Source of the DNA: an uncultured Oscillospiraceae bacterium
GTDB lineage: Bacteria > Bacillota > Clostridia > Oscillospirales > Oscillospiraceae
Length of the DNA stretch: 41,923 nt
Reading direction: 5' to 3'
Assembly: GCA_934597165.1 (NCBI GenBank)
Contig: CAKTQP010000014.1
Coordinates: forward strand, 1 to 41,923
The stretch's first letter is position 1; every line of letters begins with the position of its first letter. This document shows positions 6,339-14,595 of this stretch, one piece after another. Position numbers and translations under genes: made by a program. Below the pieces are notes generated by a model. That model did not search any database. It worked only from the letters and a program-made list of their open reading frames with translations, and was not told the origin of the DNA.

Positions 6339-6980
6339 TTAGTAGCCGAGGGCGTCATCCACCAAGATGACCTTCACCCGCCCAGGCACGTGGTTGTACC
6401 GGGTGAACAGGATCTGACAGCAGATGGTGTCCGGCGACTTGCAGTCGTAGCAGCAGCCGGTCTTGGAGCAGGGCGTCTTGAGGCCGAAGCGCATGGCGTT
6501 GATGGGAGCGGCTTCGTTCCGAACACGGCGGAGGGCGTCCTCGGCGGTGGCCACCACCTTGTTCATGCCCACGACGTACAGCACGTGCCGGGGGCCGTAG
6601 CACATGGCCGCCAGGCGGTTGGCGGTGCCGTCGATGTTCACCAGCACGCCGTCCTGGGAGAGGGCGTTGGAGCTGGTGAGGAAGTAGTCGCAGTCGGAGA
6701 GGATCCGGCGGTACATGGCATCCTTCTCCTCCGCGTTGGCGGCGGTGTCCCGGTCGATGACCTGGTAGTCGCCCTGGCGCACCGCGTCCTTGAGGCCGAT
6801 GGCGTCGATGCTCACCGAGCCGCCCCAGCCGATGCGGCTGCCTTTGGGGATCCAGGCAAGAGCCTGTTCCAGGGCTTCCTCTTTGGTGGCGGCGTAGCTC
6901 GCTTCCATGTTCCGCTGCTGCAGTGCCTGGATGAGCTGCTGGGCGCGGAGTTGGTTGCGTTTTGTGGTCATAGCTTCCAT
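6339..6980 (-). CDS. LUD-domain (lactate utilisation type) protein
   Basis: A 213-residue cytoplasmic protein of the LUD family (LutC/YkgG-like, formerly DUF162). Conserved features are the glycine motif IGWGGSVSI (50-58), the DYFLTSSNA stretch and the segment NIDGTANRLAAM. A cluster of six Cys (171, 176, 177, 180, 187, 188) near the C-terminus suggests a metal or Fe-S site. Stand-alone members are common in anaerobes and their reaction is not established. GGAGG five bases before the ATG at 6980 fixes the start; a longer frame to 7400 runs through the AT-rich control region and is rejected. The gene is monocistronic and divergent from spo0A, with a GTATATAC repeat array in its upstream region. 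Confidence 0.8.
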   Translation of the reverse strand: MEAMTTKRNQLRAQQLIQALQQRNMEASYAATKEEALEQALAWIPKGSRIGWGGSVSIDAIGLKDAVRQGDYQVIDRDTAANAEEKDAMYRRILSDCDYFLTSSNALSQDGVLVNIDGTANRLAAMCYGPRHVLYVVGMNKVVATAEDALRRVRNEAAPINAMRFGLKTPCSKTGCCYDCKSPDTICCQILFTRYNHVPGRVKVILVDDALGY

Positions 6981-7009
6981 AGTAACCTCCTCGTGGTTGT
7001 CAAATGGGT

Positions 7010-7068
7010 GGTATATACATATGCAATGAGCGGTATATACACGTGGTATATACAAAAAGGAATATACA
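7010..7068 (-). promoter_or_regulatory. Array of GTATATAC palindromes upstream of the LUD gene
   Basis: The 8-bp palindrome GTATATAC occurs at 7011-7018, 7033-7040 and 7046-7053, and a degenerate copy GAATATAC at 7060-7067. Starts are 22, 13 and 14 bp apart. Such clustered short palindromes are typical of cooperative repressor or activator sites. They lie 30-90 bp upstream of the LUD start codon, so they probably control that gene. The binding protein is unknown. Confidence 0.45.
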
Positions 7069-7157
7069 AAAAACACGGGAAAAAGCGGAGAATTCCACTG
7101 TTTTGCCGTGAAAAAATGGTTCCCTCCCGCCTGCAAATGCAAGAAAAATTGCACATA

Positions 7158-7164
7158 TGTCGAA
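7158..7164 (+). promoter_or_regulatory. Spo0A box (0A box) upstream of spo0A
   Basis: An exact TGTCGAA, the core recognised by phosphorylated Spo0A, lies about 56 bp upstream of the candidate -35 of spo0A. Together with the copy at 7272-7278 it suggests autoregulation. Confidence 0.45.
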
Positions 7165-7213
7165 TCTTGGCGAAAGGCATAGAACGAAAATTCTATTTTT
7201 TGGAAATTTAGGG

Positions 7214-7242
7214 TTGAAAATTCAGTGAATATATGGTAAATT
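7214..7242 (+). promoter_or_regulatory. Candidate spo0A promoter with extended -10
   Basis: TTGAAA (7214-7219) is 17 bp from TAAATT (7237-7242), which is preceded by TGG, an extended -10 arrangement. A sigma-H promoter with standard spacing was looked for and not found. The predicted leader to the start codon is about 65 nt. Confidence 0.45.
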
Positions 7243-7271
7243 ATTGCTGTACCGAGGGAGGTACACAACGC

Positions 7272-7278
7272 TGTCGAA
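7272..7278 (+). promoter_or_regulatory. Second 0A box, within the spo0A leader
   Basis: An exact TGTCGAA. It also forms part of a hairpin, CGCTGTC (7269-7275) with GACAGCG (7280-7286), so it could act as DNA site, RNA structure or both. Confidence 0.4.
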
Positions 7279-7315
7279 GGACAGCGGTAGTTTGTGGAAA
7301 AGGAGAATGAACTGA

Positions 7316-8074
7316 ATGAGTACATTGAAGATTTTGCTGGCGGATGCGGATGAAGACAGCCGGATCGCCTTAGAGCAGGATCTGGAACAAGAGCAGTCAT
7401 TGGAGGTGATCGGGAGCACAGGAAACGGAGAGGACGCGATCAAGCTGATCGAAAAGACAGAGCCGGATATCATCATCATGGACCTGGTGTTGGCCGGCAT
7501 AGACGGTCTGGAGGTACTGGAGCAGGTGAGTCAGAGTCAGCAGGAGCGGAAACGCCCCATGATCGTCATCTACTCCGCCTATATACGGGGCCGCGTGACC
7601 CTGCGGGCGGCTGAGTTCGGGGCGGACTATTTTATCATGAAGCCCTGCTCCAGTCAACTGGTGGCGGAACGCATCCACCAGCTCTACCAGTTCAGCCCGG
7701 CAGCACCGTCCAACAACGAGCACCTGGAGACCCTGGTGACCTCGGTCATCCACGAGATCGGCGTACCCGCACACATCAAAGGCTATCAGTATCTGCGGGA
7801 GGCCATCATCATCGCCGTAGAGGACATGGAGGTCATCAACGCAGTGACCAAGGTGCTCTACCCGGAAGTGGCGCGGCGCTTTGACACCACGGCCTCCCGA
7901 GTAGAGCGCGCCATCCGACACGCCATCGAAGTGGCGTGGGATCGGGGCGACATCGAGACCCTGCAAAAATACTTTGGCTACACCGTCAGCAACGCCAAAG
8001 GCAAACCCACCAACAGCGAATTCATCGCCATGATCGCAGATCGCCTGCAATTGCAGCGGAAGCAGATGGGGTGA
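7316..8074 (+). CDS. spo0A: Sporulation master response regulator Spo0A
   Basis: A 252-residue transcription factor that, once phosphorylated, commits the cell to sporulation. Residues 1-125 form the receiver domain, with acidic residues near 10-12, the phospho-acceptor Asp56 (IIIMDLVLAG) and a conserved Lys in IMKPCSS. Residues 140-252 are the Spo0A-specific DNA-binding domain, recognisable by HEIGVPAHIKGYQYLREA and the recognition helix SRVERAIRHAIEVAW. Length is normal for the family. AAAAGGAG lies 8 bases before the ATG. It is transcribed alone here. Two TGTCGAA boxes upstream suggest feedback control. Confidence 0.97.
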   Translation: MSTLKILLADADEDSRIALEQDLEQEQSLEVIGSTGNGEDAIKLIEKTEPDIIIMDLVLAGIDGLEVLEQVSQSQQERKRPMIVIYSAYIRGRVTLRAAEFGADYFIMKPCSSQLVAERIHQLYQFSPAAPSNNEHLETLVTSVIHEIGVPAHIKGYQYLREAIIIAVEDMEVINAVTKVLYPEVARRFDTTASRVERAIRHAIEVAWDRGDIETLQKYFGYTVSNAKGKPTNSEFIAMIADRLQLQRKQMG

Positions 8075-8120
8075 AAAAACAAAGCTGCAAGGAGACAACA
8101 AATGAATAAAGAGAAGATAT

Positions 8121-8161
8121 GTTCCCTCTGTGAATGAAAAAGCACTAGGGGGAATTTTTTT
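8121..8161 (+). terminator. Probable terminator of spo0A
   Basis: GTTCCCTCTGTG (8121-8132) pairs imperfectly with CACTAGGGGGAA (8143-8154), followed by seven T. It lies between the convergent spo0A and glgA genes. Confidence 0.5.
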
Positions 8162-8171
8162 GTCCAACAAC

Positions 8172-9605
8172 CTACCGAATTACTTGGTTGTATACCTTTT
8201 CATAGGCCGTCGCCGACTGATCCCAGCTGAAATCCGTGGTCATGCCACGCTCCATCAGCCCGATCCAGTTGGGGCGGTCGTTTTCGTAGACCTCCAAACC
8301 GCGGTCGATGGCGCCCAGCAGGTCACCGGGGGTGATGCTGCCGAAGGTGAAGCCCAGACCGGTGCCGGTGGTGGGGTTGTAGGCGGGGACGCTGTCCTTG
8401 AGGCCGCCGGTGAGGCGAACGATGGGGACGGTGCCGTAGCGCATGGCGATCATCTGGGACAGACCGCAGGGCTCGGCGATGGAGGGCATGAGGAGCAGGT
8501 CGGCACCGGCGTAGATTTGGGATGCCAGCTCCGCCGAGTACATCAGGTTGGCGGACACCCGGCCGGGGTACTCCTGAGCGGCCATGCGGAAGAAGGATTC
8601 GATGCCCCAGTCGCCGGTGCCCAGCACCACGAACTGGACGTTGTGCTCCATGATCTTGGGGAAGGCGGCGGTGACCAGCTCGTACCCCTTGTGCGCCACC
8701 AGCCGGGAGATGCAGGCGATGATGGGCACGTCTGGATTCACGTCCAGCCCCAGCTTCTCCTGTAACGCCGCCTTGCAGGCCGCCTTGCCGGACAGGTCAG
8801 CGGCGGAGTAGGGGGCGGGCAAAAACGGGTCGTTGGCCGGGTCGTTGTGTACCATGTCGATGCCGTTCAGGATGCCGGTGAACTTGTGATAGTTGTCCGC
8901 GATGACCCCTTCCAGGCCGTGGGCGTAGAAGGCGTATTGCAGCTCCTTGGCGTAGGTGGGGGAGACGGTGGTGATGTAGTCTGCGGCGTAGATGGCGCCC
9001 TTGACCAGGTTCACGTCCCCGTAGTAGGACAGCATATCCTCCCGGAAATAGCTCTCATCCAACCCCAGCACGTCCCCCAGGATGTTCCGGTCGAACCGAC
9101 CCTGGTACTCGATGTTGTGGATGGTGAAGACGCTCTTGGTGTGTTTCAGGAGCGGTTCCCGGTGACGGGCTTCCAGCAGGTAGACGGGCACCAGACCGGT
9201 CTGCCAGTCGTTGCAGTGGATGATGTCCGGCGACCAGCCCAGCTGGACGGGCACCTCCACCACGGCGCGGGAGAAGTAGGCGAACCGCTCGCCGTCGTCG
9301 AACTGGCCATAGAGACCCTCCCGTTTGAAATAGTACTCGTTGTCGATGAAATAGTAGGTCAGCCCCTGATATTCCAAGGAAAACAGGCCGCAGTAGGCGT
9401 TGCGCCAGCTCAGGGGGAAGTGGAAGCGCTTCAAGAAGGTCATCTGCCGCCGCCACTTGGCGGGGATGGCGGAGTAGAGGGGTAAAATCACCCGCACGTC
9501 ATGCCCCAGCTTGGCCAGGGCGTTGGGCAGGGAACCGGCCACGTCGGCCAGACCGCCGGTCTTGATGAAGGGAGCCACTTCGGATGCGGCGAAGAAAAGT
9601 TGCAT
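8172..9605 (-). CDS. glgA: Glycogen synthase
   Basis: A 477-residue GT5-family glycosyltransferase that adds glucose from ADP-glucose to the non-reducing end of an alpha-1,4-glucan. The N-terminal ADP-glucose loop KTGGLADV (15-22) and the C-terminal domain with MPSIAEPCGLSQMIAMRYGT (acidic E and the GL motif that bind the nucleotide sugar) are intact. Length is typical. It is the last gene of the glg operon, 42 bases after glgD, and probably ends at the hairpin region shared with spo0A. Confidence 0.95.
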   Translation of the reverse strand: MQLFFAASEVAPFIKTGGLADVAGSLPNALAKLGHDVRVILPLYSAIPAKWRRQMTFLKRFHFPLSWRNAYCGLFSLEYQGLTYYFIDNEYYFKREGLYGQFDDGERFAYFSRAVVEVPVQLGWSPDIIHCNDWQTGLVPVYLLEARHREPLLKHTKSVFTIHNIEYQGRFDRNILGDVLGLDESYFREDMLSYYGDVNLVKGAIYAADYITTVSPTYAKELQYAFYAHGLEGVIADNYHKFTGILNGIDMVHNDPANDPFLPAPYSAADLSGKAACKAALQEKLGLDVNPDVPIIACISRLVAHKGYELVTAAFPKIMEHNVQFVVLGTGDWGIESFFRMAAQEYPGRVSANLMYSAELASQIYAGADLLLMPSIAEPCGLSQMIAMRYGTVPIVRLTGGLKDSVPAYNPTTGTGLGFTFGSITPGDLLGAIDRGLEVYENDRPNWIGLMERGMTTDFSWDQSATAYEKVYNQVIR

Positions 9606-9647
9606 AGAGACACCAGCCTTTCTGGAATGCGGTGGGTGGAAAAACGG

Positions 9648-10766
9648 TCAGACGGTGCTGCCCTTGGCCAGGACGAAGGGATGATGGGCGGCGCCGTTCA
9701 ACACAGCGCCTGCGCCGACCGTCACGTCCTTGTCGGTGATGACGTAGCGCAGCTGGGCGTCGGTGCCGATGACGGTGTTCTGGAACAGGATGGAGTCCCG
9801 GATGACGGCACCCTTGCCCACACGGACGTTGTGGAAGATGATGGAGTTCTCCACCGTCCCCTCGATGATGCACCCGTCTGCCACCAGGGAGTTGCGGCAG
9901 ACCGAGCCGGGGGCGTAGTAGCTGGAGGGTTCGTTCCGCTCCCGGGTGCGGATGGGGCGTTCCAGACCGAACAGATCACGGCGCACCTCCGGCTGGAGCA
10001 GCGCCATGCTGCTGTCGTAGTAGGACGCCACCGAGGTGCAGCGGGTGACGAAGCCGTCGTAGGCGTAGGCGGAGAGTTTCAGGTGATGATGGAGCTTGGG
10101 CAGCAGGTCGTTGCGGAAGGAGTAGAGGCGATGGGTGGCGCAGTCGCTGACCAGGCGCAGGAGCAGCTCCTTGGACAGGAGGAAGATGTTCAGGTACTCC
10201 ACGCCGGTGGGCTGGCTGGGGCACTGGATGACGTCGGTGATGGTCTGGTCGTCGCCTACCTTGAAATAGACGGTGGCGGGAGGGTCCCCGGTGTAGCGGG
10301 GGGAACAGACCAGGGTCATGTCCGCGTGATTCTCGACGTGCTGCTGGAACACGTCCTCCAAGTCCAGGTTCAGGGCGATGTCCCCGTCGGCGATGAGGAC
10401 GTACTCCTGGCGGATCTCCCGTAAGTAGGGCAGGATGTCGGACAACGTGTCCATGTGCCCCCGGAACATCCGGGGATTCTCCCCGTTGGTCAGGGAGTAG
10501 GGGGGCAGCAGGTGGAGACCGCCGCTGTGGCGTGCTAGATCCCAGTCCTTGCCGGAGCCGAGATGGTCTAAGAGGGATTTATACTTGGCCTGGAGCAGCA
10601 CGCCCACATCAGAGACGCCGGCGTTGACCAGGTTGGAGAGCATGAAGTCGATCATCCGGAACCGTCCGCCGAAGGGGATGGAGGACAGGCAGCGAGGCTC
10701 GGTCAGCTCCCGCAGGTGATAGATGTTGTTCTGGGTGAACAGGAGACCATGTACATTATTCAGCAT
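9648..10766 (-). CDS. glgD: ADP-glucose pyrophosphorylase subunit GlgD
   Basis: A 372-residue paralogue of GlgC found in Firmicutes, where it forms a heterotetramer with GlgC and raises its activity. The nucleotidyltransferase fold is recognisable (FGGRFRMIDFMLSNLVNAG, SGGLHLLPPYS), but the N-terminal GGxGxRL pyrophosphorylase loop is replaced by LLFTQNN, as is normal for GlgD. The C-terminus is a left-handed beta-helix. The start ATG lies inside the last codons of glgC (7-base overlap), which points to translational coupling and equal subunit supply. AAAGGAG is about 10 bases upstream. Confidence 0.93.
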   Translation of the reverse strand: MLNNVHGLLFTQNNIYHLRELTEPRCLSSIPFGGRFRMIDFMLSNLVNAGVSDVGVLLQAKYKSLLDHLGSGKDWDLARHSGGLHLLPPYSLTNGENPRMFRGHMDTLSDILPYLREIRQEYVLIADGDIALNLDLEDVFQQHVENHADMTLVCSPRYTGDPPATVYFKVGDDQTITDVIQCPSQPTGVEYLNIFLLSKELLLRLVSDCATHRLYSFRNDLLPKLHHHLKLSAYAYDGFVTRCTSVASYYDSSMALLQPEVRRDLFGLERPIRTRERNEPSSYYAPGSVCRNSLVADGCIIEGTVENSIIFHNVRVGKGAVIRDSILFQNTVIGTDAQLRYVITDKDVTVGAGAVLNGAAHHPFVLAKGSTV

Positions 10767-11965
10767 CCCAAAACCGCTCCTTTCTGCTTCTCAGAATACA
10801 TTGCGTTGGCGGGGATGACCTGTCCATCGGCCACGTCCGCCGCCACCACGGCGACCCCCCAGTCGTCGGAGCCGTCCGGCGGGTTGCCAACGGAAGCGTC
10901 ACAGCCCACCGTGGTGTTCTCGCCCACGATGGCGTATTCTACCGCGGCGCCAGCTTTGACCGTCGCACCCGGCATGAGGATGGAGTAGCGCACCGTGGCG
11001 CCCGGCTCCACGGTGACCGAGTGGAAGAGGACGGAGTTTTCGATGGTGCCATGGACTTCGCACCCGTCGGTGACCAGGCAGTGGGAGAGCACCGCGTCCG
11101 AGTCGATGAACTGGGCGGGTAAGATCGCACTGTGGGTGTAGATGGGCCAGCTGGTGTCGTAGATGTTGATGCCGCTGGTGGGGGAGAGCAGATCCATGTT
11201 GGCGTCCCACAGGGAGGTGATAGTACCCACATCCTTCCAGTAGCCCTGGAACCGATAGGCGAACAGCTTTTCGCCTTGCTCCAGCATGGTGGGGATGATG
11301 TTCTTGCCAAAATCGTTGCTGGACGCCGGGTCGGCCTCGTCCTGGATGAGGTACTGCCGCAGCTTCTCCCAGGTGAACAGATACACGCCCATGGAGGCCA
11401 GGTTGCTCTTGGGGTGGGCGGGCTTTTCCTCGAACTCGCAGATTTGGTCGCGGTCGTCCACATTCATGATGCCGAATCGGCTGGCCTCGTCCATGGACAC
11501 CTCCAGCACGGAGATGGTGGCGTCGGCGCCGGTCTCCTTGTGGTACTCCAGCATTTTGGCGTAGTCCATCTTATAGATGTGGTCGCCGGAGAGGATGAGG
11601 ACGTACTGGGGGTCATACAGGTCGATGAACCCGATGTTCTGATAGATGGCGTTGGCCGTCCCCTTGTACCAGGTGCCAGAGTCGCCGGAGGTGACGTAGG
11701 GCGGGAGGACGTGAACGCCGCCGTCGGAGCGGTCTAAGTCCCAGGGTTGTCCGTTGCCCAGGTAGGAGTTCAGTTTCAGCGGGCGGTACTGGGTCAGCAC
11801 CCCCACCGTGTCGATGCCGGAGTTGGCGCAGTTGGAGAGGGCAAAGTCAATGATGCGGTACTTCCCGCCAAAGGGAAGGGCGGGCTTGGCGTTGTGTTCG
11901 GTCAGGGCGTACAGCCGGCTGCCTTGGCCGCCAGCCAACAGCATGGAGATACATTCTTTTTTCAT
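10760..11965 (-). CDS. glgC: Glucose-1-phosphate adenylyltransferase (catalytic subunit)
   Basis: A 401-residue enzyme making ADP-glucose from glucose-1-phosphate and ATP, the committed step of glycogen synthesis. The catalytic loop LLAGGQGSRLYALT (9-22), the substrate segment KPALPFGGKYRIIDFALSN and the metal-binding SGDHIYKMDY are all intact. The C-terminal beta-helix is present. It lies 18 bases after the branching-enzyme-like gene and overlaps glgD by 7 bases. Confidence 0.96.
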   Translation of the reverse strand: MKKECISMLLAGGQGSRLYALTEHNAKPALPFGGKYRIIDFALSNCANSGIDTVGVLTQYRPLKLNSYLGNGQPWDLDRSDGGVHVLPPYVTSGDSGTWYKGTANAIYQNIGFIDLYDPQYVLILSGDHIYKMDYAKMLEYHKETGADATISVLEVSMDEASRFGIMNVDDRDQICEFEEKPAHPKSNLASMGVYLFTWEKLRQYLIQDEADPASSNDFGKNIIPTMLEQGEKLFAYRFQGYWKDVGTITSLWDANMDLLSPTSGINIYDTSWPIYTHSAILPAQFIDSDAVLSHCLVTDGCEVHGTIENSVLFHSVTVEPGATVRYSILMPGATVKAGAAVEYAIVGENTTVGCDASVGNPPDGSDDWGVAVVAADVADGQVIPANAMYSEKQKGAVLGC

Positions 11966-11983
11966 CAGCGATCCACCTCAATC

Positions 11984-13399
11984 TCAGCCTGTCCCGGCAG
12001 TCCGGTCAGGCGTATGGTCAAAGAGCAGGCACGTCCCAGGGGGAACTGGTATCACGTCCCCATCAGACAGCCGCTCAGGAACAGCGGAAAACATAGGGTT
12101 CCGTTCCGCGCCGCACTGGTAGCACAGCCGGAGCGTTCGTGTGGTGTGGATGGGCAGGGCGAACGCCGCATCCGTCGGGTTGCACAGGCACAATACTTCC
12201 TCCCCCCGCCAAAAGGCCAGCACCGGCAGCGCCTCCGTCGGTCGATGGGCCCAGCGGAAGGAGCCTTGGGGCCACAGGGCTGGGTGGGACAGATAGCAAC
12301 GGTGTGCCTGTTGCAGCACGGGGCGGGACAGCGCGTCCAACCGGGTGCATTTCCCGCCGGGCAGGGCCAGATAGGCCAGGTAGCAGGCCGGGTCAGGGAA
12401 GTCCGGGTAGGTAAGCAACCCACCTGCGGTCAGGCGGTCTGAGCACTCCCAGGTCTTGTGCAGGAACAGGTCGGCCAGGGGCTGGGCGGACTGCTCTGCC
12501 TGTCCGATGCCGTCTTCCAAGGGAAAGGGCGTCCGCAGGAACAACCCGCCTGCCGGACACACCTCCGCCAGCTGGGACAGGAACCCTTGCGCGTCCCGTC
12601 CGGGGAAGAAGAACCGGGGGTCGTCGATGACCACCCGCAGGCCGTCCAGGTGGTAGGTGCCCAGCCAAAATTGGGCGCAGTCCAGCAGGAAGCGGCGCAG
12701 GTGGGGACGGCTCCAGTCCAACTGGTTGGGGCAGCCCTCCGTGGCCAGGAAGGCGCTGTAGGCTTCGGAAAAGTCGGTGGCGTTCCAGTCCAGCAACACG
12801 CTCAGCCCCGCCTGGTGAAAGGCGTCCACCCAGCGCATCAATTCTTCCGGCCGCCACCCAACGCAGGGGGCGAAGAAGGCCGTGCGCCGTCCCAGTCCCA
12901 ACGAGAACACCCCGCCGGTGCAGCCCAGCCGTTTCAGGGTGGGCACGAAGGTGCGATAGCCGTCCGGCGGCTGTTGGGTCAAGTCGATGGGACAGAGCAG
13001 GGTGGGGCGTGAGACGTTCGTCTGCTGCCGGAAGGCCAGCCACGGGGCGTCCTGCCAGCGGTAGCCGGAGGGGTCCCACAGGCGTCCTGCCGTGCCCGGC
13101 AGCGGCTCCACCGCAGAGGCGGTGGGGTCGGCGCAGTAGTGGGCGGTGCCTTGGGCGTCGTGGAGGACGTATTTGTAGAGGTCGCCCACCTGGGCGTTGG
13201 CCACGAAGCCCTCCCACAGGCCGTCCTGGGTGCGGGTCAGAAAATCCCGGTCTGTCCGCCACCCTTGGAAGTCCCCGGCCACGGAGACAGCGGCCGCCTC
13301 CGGCGCCCAGATCTGGAAGCGCCAGCCAGAACGGCTGTCGGTCTGCACCGGCTCCGGCGGGCGGAACAGGCGTGGGGGAAGGGGGCAAACGGGCTTCAT
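11984..13399 (-). CDS. Branching-enzyme-like protein (CBM48 plus GH13 fold) lacking catalytic residues
   Basis: A 471-residue protein leading the glg operon. Residues 26-80 look like a CBM48 glycogen-binding domain (FQIWAPEAAAVSVAGDFQGW). The rest resembles a shortened GH13 barrel of GlgB: SVLLDWNATDF matches region I (normally ending in a conserved His) and YHLDGLRVVIDDPR matches region II. The nucleophile Asp expected after DGLRV is Val257, and no acid/base Glu segment is apparent. It is well below the usual GlgB length (about 630 or more). Catalysis as a branching enzyme is therefore unlikely. It may be a glycogen-binding scaffold, a regulator of GlgC/GlgD, or a decaying glgB. The reading frame is uninterrupted. 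AAGGAG precedes the ATG. No intact glgB is present in this window. Confidence 0.7.
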   Translation of the reverse strand: MKPVCPLPPRLFRPPEPVQTDSRSGWRFQIWAPEAAAVSVAGDFQGWRTDRDFLTRTQDGLWEGFVANAQVGDLYKYVLHDAQGTAHYCADPTASAVEPLPGTAGRLWDPSGYRWQDAPWLAFRQQTNVSRPTLLCPIDLTQQPPDGYRTFVPTLKRLGCTGGVFSLGLGRRTAFFAPCVGWRPEELMRWVDAFHQAGLSVLLDWNATDFSEAYSAFLATEGCPNQLDWSRPHLRRFLLDCAQFWLGTYHLDGLRVVIDDPRFFFPGRDAQGFLSQLAEVCPAGGLFLRTPFPLEDGIGQAEQSAQPLADLFLHKTWECSDRLTAGGLLTYPDFPDPACYLAYLALPGGKCTRLDALSRPVLQQAHRCYLSHPALWPQGSFRWAHRPTEALPVLAFWRGEEVLCLCNPTDAAFALPIHTTRTLRLCYQCGAERNPMFSAVPERLSDGDVIPVPPGTCLLFDHTPDRTAGTG

Positions 13400-13455
13400 G
13401 GCGGACTCCTTCTGTGACAGAAATTAGGGAAAGGAAATTCTCCCCGATATTAAAA

Positions 13456-13484
13456 ATTATATAGCGGAAGGGCAACAGCGTCAA
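13456..13484 (-). promoter_or_regulatory. Promoter of the glycogen operon
   Basis: On the minus strand TTGACG (13479-13484) is 17 bp from a perfect TATAAT (13456-13461), a strong sigma-A promoter. The leader to the first gene is about 50 nt. Confidence 0.75.
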
Positions 13485-13582
13485 GGGGAAATCGGTCATG
13501 GGAAGGCGGGGCGAAACTGGGCAAAGTGACGAAAAAAGTGCGGATTTTCCCCGATTTTCCCGGGGCAGACCGGCAAAACCGG

Positions 13583-13610
13583 GCATAGTTCCTTGGCAGG
13601 CGCATACTAT
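13583..13610 (+). promoter_or_regulatory. Sporulation-type (sigma-E/sigma-G like) promoter of the deacetylase gene
   Basis: GCATAGT at 13583-13589 and CATACTAT at 13603-13610, with 15 bases between ATA and CATA. This fits the ATA/CATA pattern of Bacillus and Clostridium sigma-E and sigma-G promoters, not sigma-A. The same arrangement, with identical spacing, precedes the ylbJ-like gene. Confidence 0.5.
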
Positions 13611-13641
13611 GTAGAAACCGAGATAGGGAGGTTCATTGGTT

Positions 13642-14421
13642 ATGAAAATGGTTGTGTTTCGCCGCCGGTGGCTCATGGTGGCAGGCTGCGCCGCTGCGGC
13701 CATCGCCATGTTCGGCGTGGTCAGCAATCCCGCCGCCGTGGGCGCCGCCGCCACCGAGCGAGAGCTGCCCATCTACTACGTCCAGGACAACGGGGAAAAG
13801 CGGGCGGCCTTGACCTTCGACGCCGCCTGGGGCAACGAGGACACGGAGGAGCTCATCGAGATTTTGGGGCGCTATGACGTGAAGGCCACCTTCTTTTTGG
13901 TGGGGCAGTGGGTGGACAAATATCCGGAGTCGGTGAAAGCGCTCTCCGACGCCGGTCATGAGATTGAGAACCACTCCAGCACCCACCCCCACCTGCCCCA
14001 GTGCAGCAGCGAACAAATTCGGCAGGAGCTGGAGGACTGCAACAGCAAAATTGAAGCCATCACCGGCACCGCCCCCAAATTCCATCGCTGCCCCTATGGA
14101 GACTATGACAACAACTCCATCCGCACCATCCGTTCCATCGGCATGGAGCCCATCCAGTGGAATGTGGACAGCTTGGACTGGAAGGAGATCACCGCGCCGG
14201 AGATCACCCAGCGGGTGATGAAGAACGTGGTCCCCGGCAGCATCATCCTCTTCCACAACGCCGCCATCCACACCCCGGAGGCGCTGCCCGGCATCATCGA
14301 AGCCCTGCAAAAGGACGGCTACACCCTCTGCACCGTGTCCGAGCTGGTGTATCAGGGGGAGTACACCATCGACAACAACGGGATGCAGTGCCCCAAGGGG
14401 GCGGAAAAAGATACCAAATAA
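13642..14421 (+). CDS. Polysaccharide deacetylase, PdaB-like (sporulation)
   Basis: A 259-residue NodB-homology enzyme of carbohydrate esterase family 4 type. An N-terminal membrane segment or signal (about 8-30) places it outside the cytoplasm. Motif 1 is TFDAAWGNEDT, with the base Asp but Ala where many family members have a second Asp. This matches PdaB-type proteins (TFDxSWG) and not classical TFDDGP enzymes. The metal-site motif HSSTHPHL and the RCPYGDYDN arginine motif are present. PdaB is needed in Bacillus for spore maintenance. GGGAGG lies 10 bases before ATG 13642; a TTG at 13636 is a weaker alternative. The sporulation-type promoter upstream supports the role. Confidence 0.82.
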   Translation: MKMVVFRRRWLMVAGCAAAAIAMFGVVSNPAAVGAAATERELPIYYVQDNGEKRAALTFDAAWGNEDTEELIEILGRYDVKATFFLVGQWVDKYPESVKALSDAGHEIENHSSTHPHLPQCSSEQIRQELEDCNSKIEAITGTAPKFHRCPYGDYDNNSIRTIRSIGMEPIQWNVDSLDWKEITAPEITQRVMKNVVPGSIILFHNAAIHTPEALPGIIEALQKDGYTLCTVSELVYQGEYTIDNNGMQCPKGAEKDTK

Positions 14422-14428
14422 AAACGGA

Positions 14429-14469
14429 CGCAGCGTTCCATGCTATCGCAAATAGGATGGAACGCTGCG
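14429..14469. repeat. Large hairpin after the deacetylase gene
   Basis: CGCAGCGTTCCAT (14429-14441) pairs perfectly with ATGGAACGCTGCG (14457-14469). No T-run follows on the plus strand, but on the minus strand TTTTTATTT follows. It could stop antisense transcription, or stabilise the 3' end of the plus-strand mRNA. Confidence 0.5.
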
Positions 14470-14595
14470 CGCGTTCTGATGAGCGGAAAATACTTGCAGT
14501 CATAGTTTTCTCCCGTTTGGACAAAGTAAGAGCACAAAACGCGGAATGATGCCTGATTATGCCGGGTTTTGTGAGTTCAAAGGGAGGTTTTTCCT

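Noticed and set aside
7201..7230. Sigma-H promoter for spo0A (AGGG and GAAT elements)
   Set aside because: The spacing between the possible -35 and -10 motifs is wrong for every pairing tried.
13400..13641. A separate gene in the gap between the glg operon and the deacetylase
   Set aside because: Only divergent promoters were found; short frames here lack ribosome sites.
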